Assembly (NCBI RefSeq): GCF_002775205.1
Contig: NC_036447.1
Span: 17,900,501 to 17,964,500 of the forward strand
Direction: 5' to 3'
DNA length: 64,000 bases
DNA from: Xiphophorus maculatus
Taxonomy: Eukaryota > Chordata > Actinopteri > Cyprinodontiformes > Poeciliidae
The translations under genes were made by a program, and so were the position numbers. The first letter of the stretch is position 1, and every line of letters begins with the position of its first letter. The notes beneath the pieces were generated by a model. That model saw only the letters and a list, made by a program, of their open reading frames with translations. It had not been told where the DNA came from and did not search any database. Positions 46,453 through 59,524 of the stretch are shown one piece after another.

Positions 46453-49400
46453 ACATAACCAGATGGCATTTGGTTCAAGCTGCTCTTGTTTCAGTTAAGG
46501 AAACCAAGCAGAGGGAATAACTCATACAGACTCAGCAATATTGGACAAAAACATGAGAACAATATTTCTTGCAGAGATTAATCTAGATTTGAACTTCAGA
46601 ATAATAGATTATTAAATTAACCTTCTCAGTTGAGCATTCCTTTCGATCGGAGTACTTAATTTCTGACCCACTGTACATTATTTTAGTCTTTAATCTATTT
46701 TTACATATATTTTATCTTGTGTTAATTTGCATACTTTCATATCACTTTGCTGAAGTTGCATTTTCCCACCATGGGGCAGTAAATGATATTTTGCTTTTTT
46801 TCCTGAGGTTTCCATCGTCAGGTCGGTTTGTCTGATCTGAATTGTTCCTAAGCTTAAAACCTAGTAAGCCAGCAAGACATGTCAGCTTCATAAAAAATTT
46901 AGACGAAACCAGCAAGCATGCTGTGTTGTGCTATGCAGCACTCTGGTAGGCAAAAACAACAAACTGTAATCTCAGATTTTATTTTACAACATAAAATGTG
47001 AGTTAAAAAAAGACAAAATATGTTCTTATTGAGAGGTCTGAGATGATAAAATTAATCATGTTTAATATGTAAAATAACAGATAGTATTGGGTTTTTTGCA
47101 ATAATTATGTACTGAGCTGTGTAGTAAGATTTATACAACACATCTGTTTCTACCTTGGGTGAAGAGATTTTTAAACAAGCAAGGAAAAAAAATACTATTA
47201 CAGTAGTCTAATCTCACACTGAATAAAATCCCTCTGGATACTAAATAGAAAGTTTTGGACATTCTAATGTCAGAGTAGAGTAATTCCTGGTCCTACCTAT
47301 CTTTTATTTAGTACAACTTTAAATGTTTAAACATTTAAATATAAAAAATATTGCTCGGTCTCTTGATTTGAGCAGGCCGTGGTAAGCAGCTATTTTCTTG
47401 TAGCCATTTCCTGAAGATCTACAGTCATCTCACTTACTAGAATAATATGTTTATGTTTTTATTTTTCAATTAAGGAGTGGGTAATAGAAATGGTTTTGTG
47501 TCACATCATAAGTATCCCCTAAGAAACAAGTCCTTGCACTGAAAATGTATTAAACTTCAAAAAGTGAAGTATAAATTAGAAAAAAGTGTCCATTTGTCAT
47601 AGAAGGACCAGAGACCAAGCAGCAGACAGACGGACTCATTTCCTCACTAACAGTTATTGTTTTATTTTTGTATTTTGGGTTGGAAACTACAAATGTGGCA
47701 CAGAGAATTTTATAAATGAGCACCTTTTCCAAAATGGAATAAATGTATTTGTAAAGCGTCATGCATCCTCACCAGTGGACTGGATGTGTACGGCACAGCG
47801 ACTAAAATCAATCCACCACTTCGGTTTCTTTCTGTTAGTTAATGCGACTACAAAACATGCGACCTGCACCGTACTGAAAGTGATGCATGCACGTTGGTCT
47901 GATGTCATTAGGCTTTTGTTGTGAAATGTAATGGAAAGAGTACCAAGGGATAATTAAGTACTAATATGTTTAACTGTTCTTAAATGAAAAACAGAGTAGA
48001 TCTAAATTGGGCCTAATTTTCGTTCCAGTGGTTATCCAATTAACATACTAAAGACTACATTTTTTTTAAGAACTATAATTTATCAAACTTTCTGCACAGC
48101 AGGGAGGCAAACCTTTTAACTTAATTCTCCCAATGCATTAAATCATATTAGTTTACAAGGTAAATTTTTAGTTGATGCATTTATTACTCAGCGTTATTTT
48201 ATTATTTGTTCTCACCTGTTCATTTCTTTTTCAAAGCCTTCTTAGGATTTCTGCACTTGGTAATGAACTCATTATCTTTCCTTCCCACTAACTGCACAGA
48301 AACAGCTTCTCAGAAAACATAATGAGTTTAATCAGAGTTATAGACAAAGTAAAACCATCAGATGATTCTTAGCCGTGTTTATTTCTTCTAGTTTAAAAAC
48401 TCTTTGCCTGACGACTAAATGTGTAATCAAATTTCAGTTTACATCCATATTTTAAAACACACAGTTCTGCGTGGGACCTCGTTAATCATTACATTTGGCT
48501 GTAATTTGAATGATGTCACTGTTACATGCACAAGTTTGAGCATTTATCTTGAGTAGGTGGGTTCTGACTCTTTTAGCGTCATTTTGTAATGCTGAGTAAT
48601 GTAAAAAATATTGTCCACAATTAAACAGTTCAAGTGTTACGAAACCTAAGCAAATTTTTGGCTCTTTCTGTGGACACGGTCCAGCTCTGCCCCGCAGCCG
48701 CACATAATAACTATTAATAAATATCTGTCCACACATTTGCAGCCCTGTTCACGCACACATATGCGAGCACACAACTAGTTGGGCCTGACAGTTGGTGTGC
48801 GTCATGTGGTGTTGATGCTCATTCACTGGCTCTACGAAAAGTCTGAGGCTGACTGCTGAGTGACGTAAGATTGATATGTAACTCCTCTTCTATCTGCTCA
48901 AACAAACGAGTGGGTGTGTTGAGCTTTCAGGAAGATAGACGGGGCACAGAGGAACGGGAAAGAACTGGGAAGAAAGCAGTGCTGACTAGGAGTTTAGTTT
49001 TTGGACGTGGTCTGTGCCACTGCACCGAACACAAATTGATAGCAGACATGACGAGGGACCAGTGTTTGGGACATTATTTAGTTTTGAGTTATGTGTAAAT
49101 TACCATTTATTTCACCTCCTGTCCCCTGATGTTTAACTACATCTTTTTCACTCCTCGTCTCCCTAATCAGACCCCCTGTGTCCGCCCATGTTTCCTGTTT
49201 TATATCAGTCGCTGTCTAGCTCGCAATCTATCCACAGACGAGACCTCTTTCCTCTTTAGTTTACTGTGTCCACATTACGCGCCCATCTGCGTCACGCATG
49301 AGGCATGCCTGAGGGTTAAAAATAACAGATGAAAGGGGAACAGACGGATGCAAAGAGAGAGGTGAGGGGGTACTGATGACTAGGGGAGTTGGAGGGCAGA

Positions 49401-49685
49401 GGAGGAAGAACTTGTTTTAAAGGCAGCAACTTATAGGAGAAATCTGAAAAATCCATGACCCATAAATAAATAATGCACTGGTAGTATACTAAAGTCTATT
49501 ACCAGCAAAAGACACAGGACTGAGGGAACACATGGTTGAAGCTTTCCAAAGACACGAGGTCTAATAAAAGCATCTGAATCCTGAATGAGGCGAAGATAAT
49601 GGACACTGACCACAATGACCATGAAATTGTGAGGCATGTTAGTGTGCTTTTCTCTTTTTCACGAGCTTACATAATAAAAAATTTA
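46453..49685. other. Gene-poor stretch with minor motifs
   Basis: 3.2 kb with no recognised gene. There is a perfect 22-bp palindrome, TTTAAATGTTTAAACATTTA and on, at 47318-47339. TGCTGAG followed directly by TGACGTAA lies at 48854-48868 (half Maf site plus CRE-like site) in a somewhat GC-richer segment, 48650-49080. Confidence 0.45.
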
Positions 49686-49689
49686 ATTA

Positions 49690-50285
49690 GATTTGTCTGT
49701 GGAGTTTTGTCAAGCTGCATGTTACGCCCACAAACTTACTTGTATTTCATTGGGAATTGCTAAGCAAAGTAGCACACAATATTAAAGAGAATCATGCACC
49801 GTTATTAATTATTATCGCATTTAATTTTTTCAAAGAAAAATGTGCAACGTTTGGCAAACCTTTATATTCAGTCTCGCTGAATCAATGCTTTGTGGAGCAC
49901 CTTTTTGTAAACTTACAGCTAAATGTCTTTCAGGGTCTGTCTCTAGCTGCTGTGCATATTTAGAAACAAAACTTTCCTCCCTTTGTTCCTGAAAAAAACA
50001 ATTTTAGCTCATTCAGGTTGGATAGAGTCTGAACCACGCTCCAAATCTTGCCACTGATTCTCAGTTGGTCTAATGTCCTTTGATTGGGTTATTCTAATAT
50101 TTGAATATACTTTAATTTGAACCATCTCAGTTCAGCTCTGACTGTAAGTTCATGTCTTTTGCTTCTATTTAACAAGTTGCCCTCCACCACTGCTTTGTTT
50201 TTAGCTCCAGTTATCAACTGATCAGCTTCCCATGACCTGCTAAAATAATGCATCCCCAGAGCATGATGCAACCACCACCAGACTA
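49690..50285 (-). mobile_element. Decayed Tc1-like transposon
   Basis: The minus strand from 50281 encodes GGGCIMLWGCII, the Tc1 signature. Plus-strand CTTGCCACTGATTCTCAGTT at 50047-50066 is the antisense of the family's ENLW region. Confidence 0.72.
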
Positions 50286-50654
50286 ATGAAAAGTGCTAGT
50301 TTCCCTCTTTACATACGTATTTGTGCATGTGTGTACAGCCCGTAACTAACGAGTTTAAAATAACCGAAACAGAGACAAAGATGTCATGAAAAGAAAATCC
50401 CAGAGAGAATGACATGGTAAAAAATGTCAAAAATGTCTTTGTCTGAGAGCTGCAGCAATATTTGTAGTTTTAGATAATGCTACTACAACAAATGGGCCAT
50501 TAAGGAAAAGGCTTAATAAGCATCTTTAGGATGCAGTATACATGTCTAAAGAAAGTTCTTCATACAACCTGCAAACATCACAAAAGAAAGTCTATGCAAA
50601 ATTTTGAACATTTTTGTAACTAGAGCTTAACTATTTTTTTTTTTATATTTCGTT

Positions 50655-50845
50655 TTCTTTGAAATTTTTTATTTTTTGTCTCTAGTGGCCTTTATTTGAT
50701 AGTGAATAGACAGGAAACAGAGTAATGAGAGGAGGGGAAAGACATGCAGCAAAGGTCGCCAGACCAGGAATCGAACCTGCAATAGCCATGAGGTCTAAGG
50801 CCTCCATATGTGGGTTGTGCTTAACCCCTGCAGCACCGCAGCTTT
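50655..50845 (-). mobile_element. Second tRNA-derived SINE type
   Basis: The minus strand has a B box GGTTCGATTCC matching consensus exactly (50777-50767), preceded by a tRNA-like head and followed by a body ending ATAAAGGCCACTAGAGA (50695-50679). Body and tail differ from the (GGAT)n SINE, so it is another family. Confidence 0.75.
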
Positions 50846-53329
50846 ACTAATTTTAATAAGGATTTTAAACTTAAATTTCACAATGAGCATAGTGACATTT
50901 TTAAGTAACTCAGCAATATTGTCTCAATTTGTTTGATAGCATACAGCTCACCTCGTAATTATATGAGTTTATTTTGTACAATAGTGTTAAATGTGACACA
51001 TTTTGTTTGACATATTTCTTAACTTTTTTCTGCATGTAAAAATCTACAAAAGGTTGTTGCAACTTTGCAGCGCCAACGCAAACTCAGCTTCTTGGTTAGA
51101 AAGCTGCTGAGACAGTGTGTGCAGTGTGTAGTTTATTTTCCCAGTTTCTATACCAACACCCACCTTATTTAGCCTCAGATATGAATTTAGCTCAGATATG
51201 AATACCTGAGGTTATATCTGGCAGTCTTCATATTGCCCAATATTGGTGCTGACTGCATAAGGTGACAGCGGTGTCAGGGTAAAAATATTGTACTTGCAAA
51301 TGTCGACAATGGTTTGACAGCATTGACAGTGGCTGAATAAAGCATTGCTTCCTGCACCATGGCAGTGTTAGGCTAAACAGGACGTTGATTTTTTTTTTTT
51401 TTTTTTGGTACCATTTCTGTTTGCTTCTAGTAGAAAAACACAAATAAATGTGCAGCCAGTTTTTGTAGAAACAGTCTTAAAAATCCCAATTTTTGTTTTC
51501 TGTCAATAAATTAGCATTGCCTTGAATTTCACCACTCGTGTGTTATTATTTTGTCCTTCGTGGATTGAAAAGAGCTTGATGGAAGCTTAATTTGAGTTTT
51601 GAGTCTCCTTGCATAATGAACACACTTTATGTTTGGCTGCAGTTGCAAAGAAGTGAGAAACCGAGGACAGGACTGTTTGTAAACACAATTACTGAAATAC
51701 ATTATTAAACAGATCACATCCTGTGTGCCTGGCTGAATGCATTTTTAATTTTTTTTTTTTTACTGTATCTGCATGAGATGAAATTCTCTCTTTTTTTTTT
51801 ACAATACTTTATTTTGGATTTTATTTAGTAATAACATCACAAGTATTAACCGACAGGAAATTGGTTCACAATAAAGCACAATTCAAGCAATGAGACATAC
51901 TTAAAATAAAATACATTTACAATAATATAACACAACTACCAAATGACAAGAAGGACTGGATGGGGGTGTGAAAGGTGGGGGAAGAGGGTAACCAATAAGG
52001 ATAAAATAAAAATGTTTATGAATCAGAAATAGGTTGAGAGACAGATGGTATCAGATTCGCTCATAAATCCTGTCGAGTCCAGCTCGATTACAGGAAGATC
52101 AGTCAATCCAATGTGCTGGTAGATTTTGCATATACCTTAAAAATGGCTGCCATATTTTATAAAATGTCTTACTACTATTCTGCATCCAATAGGTTACTTT
52201 TTCTAGTGTCACACAGCTATTGATCCCACAAAACCATATTTTAATTGAAAGGGGGCGTCTGATTTCCATTCTGGGATGAAATTCAAGAGTCTGTTATTAT
52301 GGTTAATTGAAACAGTGTGAGCACAAATCCTTGACTACTGGGTAATTTAAATAAAATGTATCAGTCAATCCCAAGGTATATATTTACACATTATAAGAGA
52401 ACTAATCCTGTACTTTGAATAGCTTTTAGTATTCTAAAAAATGTAAAAAATATGTTACTTTAATCTTGAGTGAAAGTTCCTTTGCAAAATATACTTATCC
52501 AAAATGCAATAACAGTTAATTAAAATTGGTTTAAATAATTTGTTTCATAACAATGTGCAACAGTTTAATCAGTCACATTTCAATGTTATCTAAAAGGCTC
52601 CTGGAGGCCAACATCACAATTTCTTTTCACCTTTTCTATCTTTCTTATCATTTTTGATGAACTGTAATTAATATATATATAAAAAACAATGTGACCAAAA
52701 GGTGTTCAGGACATCTGAGAAATTGGCAATAGAATAAAGCTTACAGCAATGCCAGGAAACCTTCAGCAAATTGAACAGAGCCGACCAGAGAGACAGATGG
52801 AAACACGACAACAATGGAGCAAATCAAACAATGAAATACATCAGAGGAAAAAATTAAATTCAGCTCAGAGAAAATGGCCTGCCCAGGTTGGCCCCACCCC
52901 TGAGGACTGACATTGATCAAACCCCCATCTGTCTGTAGACAAAGCTCAACTCAAAGGAAAACAAAACGGGAGTCTGTGCATTTATGAGGCCAATAGATGA
53001 AAGTCAGTCACTGCTTTTTCTAATGTGCATGTGATTTGTCACCAGAGGGTTCGCTATAAATATACATTTGAAAAGTTCTGCTTTCTAATCTTTCGTTGTT
53101 GAAGCCAAAATAATATGAAAACAAGTTATGGTTCCAATCCCAGAGAGATTCATGGTGGTTACATGTAATTCAGAATAAACTCTTCATATAAAAAAATAGA
53201 GACCATTATCTGCTCACGGTTTGGGGGAACAGATCCTATTGTTCGGGACCAGCCAAATCTACATTAATGTACCAACTATTTCTAAATGCGTTGATAAAAC
53301 CTTCATCACATTGTCTTTAAAGGACAAAT
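50846..53329. other. Gene-poor stretch, possible old LINE relic
   Basis: At 51790-52330 the text resembles, in antisense, a diverged LINE-type repeat of fish genomes (ATCCCACAAAACCATATTTT at 52233-52252), but I cannot name it. A CTCF-like CACCAGAGGG is at 53041-53050, next to a MEF2-like CTATAAATAT near 53053. No gene is seen. Confidence 0.3.
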
Positions 53330-53480
53330 AAAGCTAGCAGCCAGTGTCTTACACATTTTAACAAGCTTATCTCCCCTTATGGAACAAAATGCAATTGTGA
53401 AGGATGGCCATCACAATCCATTTCTCCAGCATCTCCCCAATACTTGATATGATTATGTTTCATATCAGAGATGTGTTTAT
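53330..53480. promoter_or_regulatory. Candidate conserved non-coding element
   Basis: The stretch around CTTATCTCCCCTTATGGAAC (53367-53386) and GATGGCCATCACAATCC is balanced in composition, lacks repeats and has homeodomain-like ATGCAATTG. It stands out from the AT-rich, repeat-rich flanks. This is an impression from the text only. Confidence 0.2.
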
Positions 53481-53504
53481 TAATATCTTTAAAATCCGAT
53501 CTGC

Positions 53505-53560
53505 TGCAGATAGGCACCAGTCACCCCTGACCCTGGAAGGACAAGCATTTGTCAAATTGT
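53505..53560 (+). mobile_element. Short SINE tail-like fragment
   Basis: AGGCACCAGTCACCCCTGAC (53512-53531) and CCTGGAAGGACAAGC resemble the pre-tail region of (GGAT)n SINEs. The tail itself is missing. Confidence 0.45.
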
Positions 53561-54139
53561 TCTTTGTTTGTGCAGTAACAGATTGAATACTGTGGTAAGC
53601 ACACATATGAAATGCCAGGTTTTAATCACATGAAATAATAATAAAAACATGAGAAAAATATGACTACAACCTTTATGGGGTATCAAAGACAGGAACACAT
53701 GCTGACTTGCGACTGACAGATGGGAATAACTGGATTTTGTGAATGACAACTAATAAATTAAATATGTTTATATTTGTAGTGCTTACATACTGAAACATGC
53801 CTATTTCAGACATTTATACTTCATTCTAATATATAACTGTATTCATATTTTTTTTCTTAGTTTTTAGTCCTCTATCTTCTATGTTTGTTTAAAGGATGCA
53901 ATTCAGGAGAAAGATGGGATACACAGAGCATGGCATCTCTAAAGAAGTGTGTTGCAAGAGGAATGGAGGAGGCAGAAGAGGAGGAAGGAGAGTGGACTCT
54001 ATTGATCTGAATGCATGAACATATATGGTTGAGCGTTATACAATTGTTCCTTTACAAACGAAAATAGGTAAGACTTAGTAGTTGAACTCACTAAAAGGCA
54101 CAATCATGATGCCGTCATTTGGTATGATTTAAAGTTCTT
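53561..54139. other. Intergenic, nothing recognised
   Basis: A purine-rich stretch (53890-54000) is the only notable feature. Confidence 0.4.
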
Positions 54140-54800
54140 TGCTCCATGGCCAAAAAACATTGCCTCCATAAAAAAACTGTAATATTTTATTTTAGCTTTG
54201 ATTATAGCACATACTCACTGAGACAATGCTTGGATAAGCTTCTGCAATGTCACAAGATTTATTCCCATCCAGTGTTGGATTAGTTTTTCACCAAGATCTC
54301 TTATTGATAATGGGAGAGTCCCGCTGGGAAAAGGTCCAGACTCTGTGGTGGCCAATCCATGTGTGAAAATGATGTCTAAATATCTGTGAACAGATTGACA
54401 CAGATTGAGCCTGGTGAGGCTGCCATTGTCTTCCTCGGATGTTCTCATATTATCTGGGAGAAAACAATCCACTGATGGAAGAATATGGTCATTTTTAATC
54501 AAAAATGATGGTTCCCCATTTTCCTTCTATTTTAATAATAATATGTTGGACAGTTTTTATCACATGTTTAGCAGTTTCTGCAACCCCCTTAGATATTTTC
54601 TAAGTTTGATGCCAAATATTTAATCCTTTTCCACAACCACTGGATGTGTCTTTTGAGATGGTTGTTTAAGAAATGAGAAGCTACTCATTGCATCACTTGT
54701 TGTGAGCTGGAAGACAGCAGCAACTATCCAATAGCAGGCTTGTACCAATTTTATTTGTTAAATCCAGGTGGAAACGTGTTTTTGTTCAGACAGTGCATTA
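54140..54800 (-). mobile_element. Internally deleted Tc1/mariner-type element with both ends
   Basis: Antisense of a well-known fish element: CTCTGTGGTGGCCAATCCAT (54340-54359), TTTGAGATGGTTGTTTAAGA (54652-54671), CTACTCATTGCATCAC. The ends are inverted relatives (TGGCCAAAAAACATTGCCTC at 54147-54166; minus-strand CACTGTCTGAACAAAAACAC from about 54798). The central catalytic part is lost, as in MITE formation. Confidence 0.82.
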
Positions 54801-54989
54801 TCTCAAGTAGAAGAAATAAAATGACAATAACAAATGTCATCACATGTTTGCATGTACTCGTCATTTATATGAAATTTTAAGCTTTTAATATTTATTTGAC
54901 TCATTCTTTTCCAAGAATTCTACTGCATACAACTTTAATAGTTTTCACAAACAAGATTTGGGTCTGAATTCATCCTGGATTTGGCTTCA

Positions 54990-55570
54990 GCTACACAAGA
55001 TCGATATTTACATACACAGATTTAAACCTGTCAGCAAATGGTGCTGATGCCTTTTTTAATTGTATGTGGCAAACATTTCTTAGTTTCTGGTAAGTTGTGA
55101 TAATTAACTGCATCAAGAAGTTTCTTTTTGGCAGTAAAATAATCATTGTGTTTGACAGGATTTATTAGATTAAAGAATGCTCAGAATAATGGGATAGTCC
55201 AAGGAAATAACTGAAGATATACAAGAAACAACTGTAGATGAACATTAGTTAGGAAGATATATGAAAGCTGTTTCGACACAACTCAATATCACAACTATGA
55301 TTCTAAATTAATCTTCCTCCAACATTTGGAGGAAGACCCAATCTATCTCTAATCAAAAGAAAATTATTTTGAGGTTGAAAAACAGATACTCAGCCTGGAA
55401 TTAACTACTTCAGATTTTACCTCATTACCTCTACATTCTTCAACTTCACTTCAAATCAAGTCGTATTGTTTAAACTTGGACGTAGCTGGTTGTTCCAATA
55501 GAACGATGATACCCAAACACATACACACTGGTTTATGAATGCATAAAGCAGGCAAACATTAAAACATTAA
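54990..55570 (+). mobile_element. Probable Tc1-like fragment
   Basis: Left side TTTACATACACAGATTTAAA resembles a Tc1-type end. GATGATACCCAAACACATAC at 55505-55524 resembles the block coding DNDPKHT. Everything between is badly eroded. Confidence 0.5.
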
Positions 55571-56996
55571 ACATCTGAGAACGAAAACCAGAGAAAGAGA
55601 GAGAGAGATTTGTCTCTGTTTCTTTTCTTTTTTATTTTGACATGACAAAATGTGATTTTCATCTCCATCATCATGTACTGTATATGTCATCACTATAAAC
55701 AAGAGACAAATAAATTGAGAGAGGCTTTCTCTGACTTTCTCTCAAAAACAAAAGTTTGACTCATCTGTGAAACTATTAACAAGAAATCGCCTAAAAATTA
55801 AGGCAGCCATTTGTAAAGATATTGGGGGACTTTTGAAATAAAAAAGGAAACAGATGCTGGCCGCATTTCCAGTTTCCTTATAAGAAGGAGAAGTGACAAC
55901 ACACCATTGTGTGACAGAACTTGCGCCAATGTGTGGAAAGACACCAGCAGTTTATGGTTAAGCGGAAGTGGTGACGCCAAGGCGCCAAACAAATGAAAAA
56001 TACTGGCAAACAAAAAAAAAAGGGAGGGAGCTCTGGAAGACAAAGAGAAGCAAGATGTAGGAGAAAGGAGCTGAGCAAGACGAGGAAGAATAGTGCCGGC
56101 GTCTTTGTCTGTGATTATTGGACAGAAAGATTCTGGTGTCTCTGAGAATGCTTGTGACTGATGAGATGATCATCACAGTGAGCAATTTGCTAGTTTGCTT
56201 CAAAACAACACATGTTGAGTCACTTACAGTTAGTACATGTTCTGGTTCTTTACTGTGTTTGATTTTCTGATGTTCTTTTTCTGAGGCATCGTGGTCTCGC
56301 TGGTTTTTAAGCTGTTCATGCACATAAAAACGTTTTTTTGGGAGATGCCTTTGAACATGCACTCACATCCTCTGGCTCATTAATGTGAACTAAAGGTGGT
56401 CAAACAAGTTCACCTGCAGTGCAAGCGCATGCAGAAATGTAATTAAATCTTCTGCGCATGACCCTTATTAAAGGACGCTGCAAAGCTAAGAGATAAAATT
56501 GATTGAACCTTTGTCATCTTGAAAAGATTTAGCTAAAACCTGTCAGGTACAAAAGTGAAACCATCATAAACAAATATTTGAATAAATAATTAAATATGTG
56601 CATTAGTGATTAATTAGTACACAATTAAGTGTTTGTGACAATGTCAAGATCATTTGTTTTAAAAGGGCTTAGATCCCATCTGATTGGTTAACCTGCACAA
56701 CTAGTATTAGTGTTGTGCAGGGAGGGACAAAACAATTACTGTTACCCAGCAACCAGCCACCAGCAAGGGTTTCACTTAGGCATGAAAATTATAGTACCGT
56801 AAGTTAATAGTTTTTTGTATAGCCACATTTTCAGCTCACGGTGTTTTAGCCTCGCCCACACGAAAACAAAGATTTTACACCTGAAGTTTAAGATCTGATT
56901 AGAAATGACATCATAATTCGCTGACAGATGTGACAAATTCATGATATGCTGCTGCAAAAAACTGTAAGTTAATTAAATAAAACTCATTTTTAATCA

Positions 56997-57180
56997 TTTA
57001 TTTTCACATTTAGTTAGTTGGCCTGTTTTATGTATATTCAGTCACTTAATGTAACATAATTATCACATACTCAAATACATACAGTATGTTATGACTAATT
57101 GATTTATTTTCACATTTAATTAGTTGGTCTGCTATATATATTTACTCACATAACTTAATTATCGCATATGACTAATTAAT
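56997..57180. repeat. Diverged tandem duplication, unit about 80-106 bp
   Basis: TTTATTTTCACATTTAGTTA at 56998-57017 recurs as TTTATTTTCACATTTAATTA at 57103-57122. The sequence after each copy stays similar through ATGACTAATT. Confidence 0.75.
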
Positions 57181-59093
57181 GTGTCTTGAATTGTGAAATT
57201 CTTGTTACTCTGCAGAAATGCTGTGAACAGAAAACATGTGGTATGTGGCTACTAATCAAGTACATTAAATAAATGTATTATCATTAACCATCTACACTAG
57301 CTGGTTATCAGAATCACATAAGTTTCACAAATTTCTCATAAAATCTGTTTCATCTCAATAAATGCCGACAAAATGTCAAACGCTTCAGTGCAACTTTACA
57401 ACTGATGGCTGGTCTTGTTTTGCATTTGAGCCCAGACCACAGAAATCAGAAACGACAAAAAGCAAGACTGATCAACTAATCAGCCTTTTGGACAATGTGA
57501 GAGCTGTGTTGTGTAATTCAGCCAATGGAGAAAAGTGCTACTGAGGTTAGCCCATCATTACAGTTCAGTATCTGTGATGCCAAAGAGTCTCACTTTTACC
57601 CTCTAAAAGTTACTTTGCACATTGATGACATACGCAACACATATTCACAGAATAAAAAAAAAAAAACTACTTTAGACCCAAAATTTAAACAAAACAAACC
57701 ATGAGCATTGAACCTTGCTATGACCAATTATTGATTATTCAAATTGAAATTACCTACAATTTTGACCTTTGCTTTGCTTCATATGCTTTTCATAAAACAT
57801 TCCAATGAAGCTGCAGCTGACTTTATACAAGCAAACCTCCACAACAAAAATAGAAAGCATGACTCTTTTCCCAGACTACAAGATCTTTTTCCCTAAAATA
57901 TACATTTCAGCTGGTCAGCTTAAGTGAGTAAAAGTCTTTGAAAATTTAAATGAATGAATTTACTCAATATGCATAAGGAATATTTTTTTCAGCCAAGTTC
58001 TTTGAAAACAGAAACACCTTCAGATTGGTGTTCCGTCACCCTCGCTCACACCCTCTCTGATCTGCTACCATCATATCACCTATGATGTAACACCGCGCTC
58101 AAATGCTCGGTCACACCTGCAGCAGAGGATCCTGGAGGCTCATTAGGACAGACCGAGTGATTGGCAGTTTATTTCAGGGTACTTAGCGCCAAGGGGTGCA
58201 AAAGATGTCAGCGTGCCATGTTAGTAGGTGCATTGACGCACTCAGCAGTTAGTACGGCAACAGTGGATCGAAGCCCAGGAAAAATGACACGTGGATCCAA
58301 AATGGACAGACAGACACGCAGATGGACAGATAGACGGGGCTGGCAGATGTGAAAGAGTGGGCGCCGGCCCGGGGAAGCCGCGTTTTGTTTTTGTGTGGGG
58401 AATGCACAAACAAGACGTAGTAATAATCACACCAACCGAGGAGAACTGCGCCCACACAGCACTGCCAACCTGCTGTGTGGGAAACTGGCACAACGCTGAC
58501 TTACTGTTGGGCCGCGGTGGCATTTAGACAAAGTTTACCACAGCGGGCAGGCATGCAAACACAAATTATCACACACATTTAATCACAGCAGGTTCTGTGG
58601 GTGTGTGTAAAGGGAACGCCAAGTGAGGTTTTGGCCCCTGGACAGGCAGTGGGCACCAGAACCTTTAATCCACAAGCAGGAGGTATGAGGGAACAATAAC
58701 ACTTAAGGGCGTGGTGTGATGGATCCCCTATAATTACTCATCTGTTTATTATTTCTGTGGCTCTGTTGGCACAGAAAGAACTGCAGACTGTCAGCTCTGT
58801 GTATGAGTGTGCGTACTGCATGCAGCCATGCACAGGCTCCACACACTCGCACAGTGACTCCATCCACCATCATTCACTCATCTGCTGGCCCTCCTGTGAA
58901 TTTCTATGAATGGCTGCACTTCTGTTGTCTGCATCCTCAAGGCTCCAGTCTGAGCAGCCTGTCCTCATTGTTCACTATCAATGAGAGATTAAAAAAAGGT
59001 GGAATTATTTCCCAAGGTCATCTCTGACCTACTCCACTGCATCTCTTGCGACTTCAGTCTAATCAGTGATGTAAATGGTTCTCTTTTTATTTT

Positions 59094-59124
59094 TTCTTGT
59101 CTTTCATGGAATGAAAGACAAGAA
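59094..59124. repeat. Perfect 14-bp hairpin, 3-nt loop
   Basis: TTCTTGTCTTTCAT (59094-59107) and ATGAAAGACAAGAA (59111-59124). Confidence 0.85.
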
Positions 59125-59488
59125 GAAACATGCTCTTTAGAAACCTTTCTACAAACATGGAATTGTCTGCAGCGATTTATGCAGACAGGAGTCCCAGGCT
59201 AAAAATAATGAATAATTACTCAAAGCATTCTGTAACAGTGTAGAGAGGTTTAAGCAACTTTAATCACTATTTCAGAAGACACGATACATTCATGATAAAG
59301 CTATAGAGTTTAATGAATTCTTTTTGTACATTTTAAAAGTAGAAACATGAAAAATCTTTTAGTACAGCAGGAGGTTGGAGCTCATTTTTGGACACAAACT
59401 TTATTAAGGAAGATGATAAGATTAGCTTCCAAAGCCTAATGTTTCTCTAAAGCCGTCATGTTAGCTTGACAACAATACTACTAATGGC

Positions 59489-59524
59489 AAAACATTAGTA
59501 GTACTATGGTACTACTAATGTTTT
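59489..59524. repeat. Perfect 16-bp hairpin, 4-nt loop
   Basis: AAAACATTAGTAGTAC (59489-59504) and GTACTACTAATGTTTT (59509-59524); a further ACTACTAATG lies at 59477-59486. Confidence 0.88.

Noticed and set aside
50767-50777. Possible tRNA gene on the minus strand
   Set aside because: Only the B box is good; the A box is degraded and a SINE body follows.
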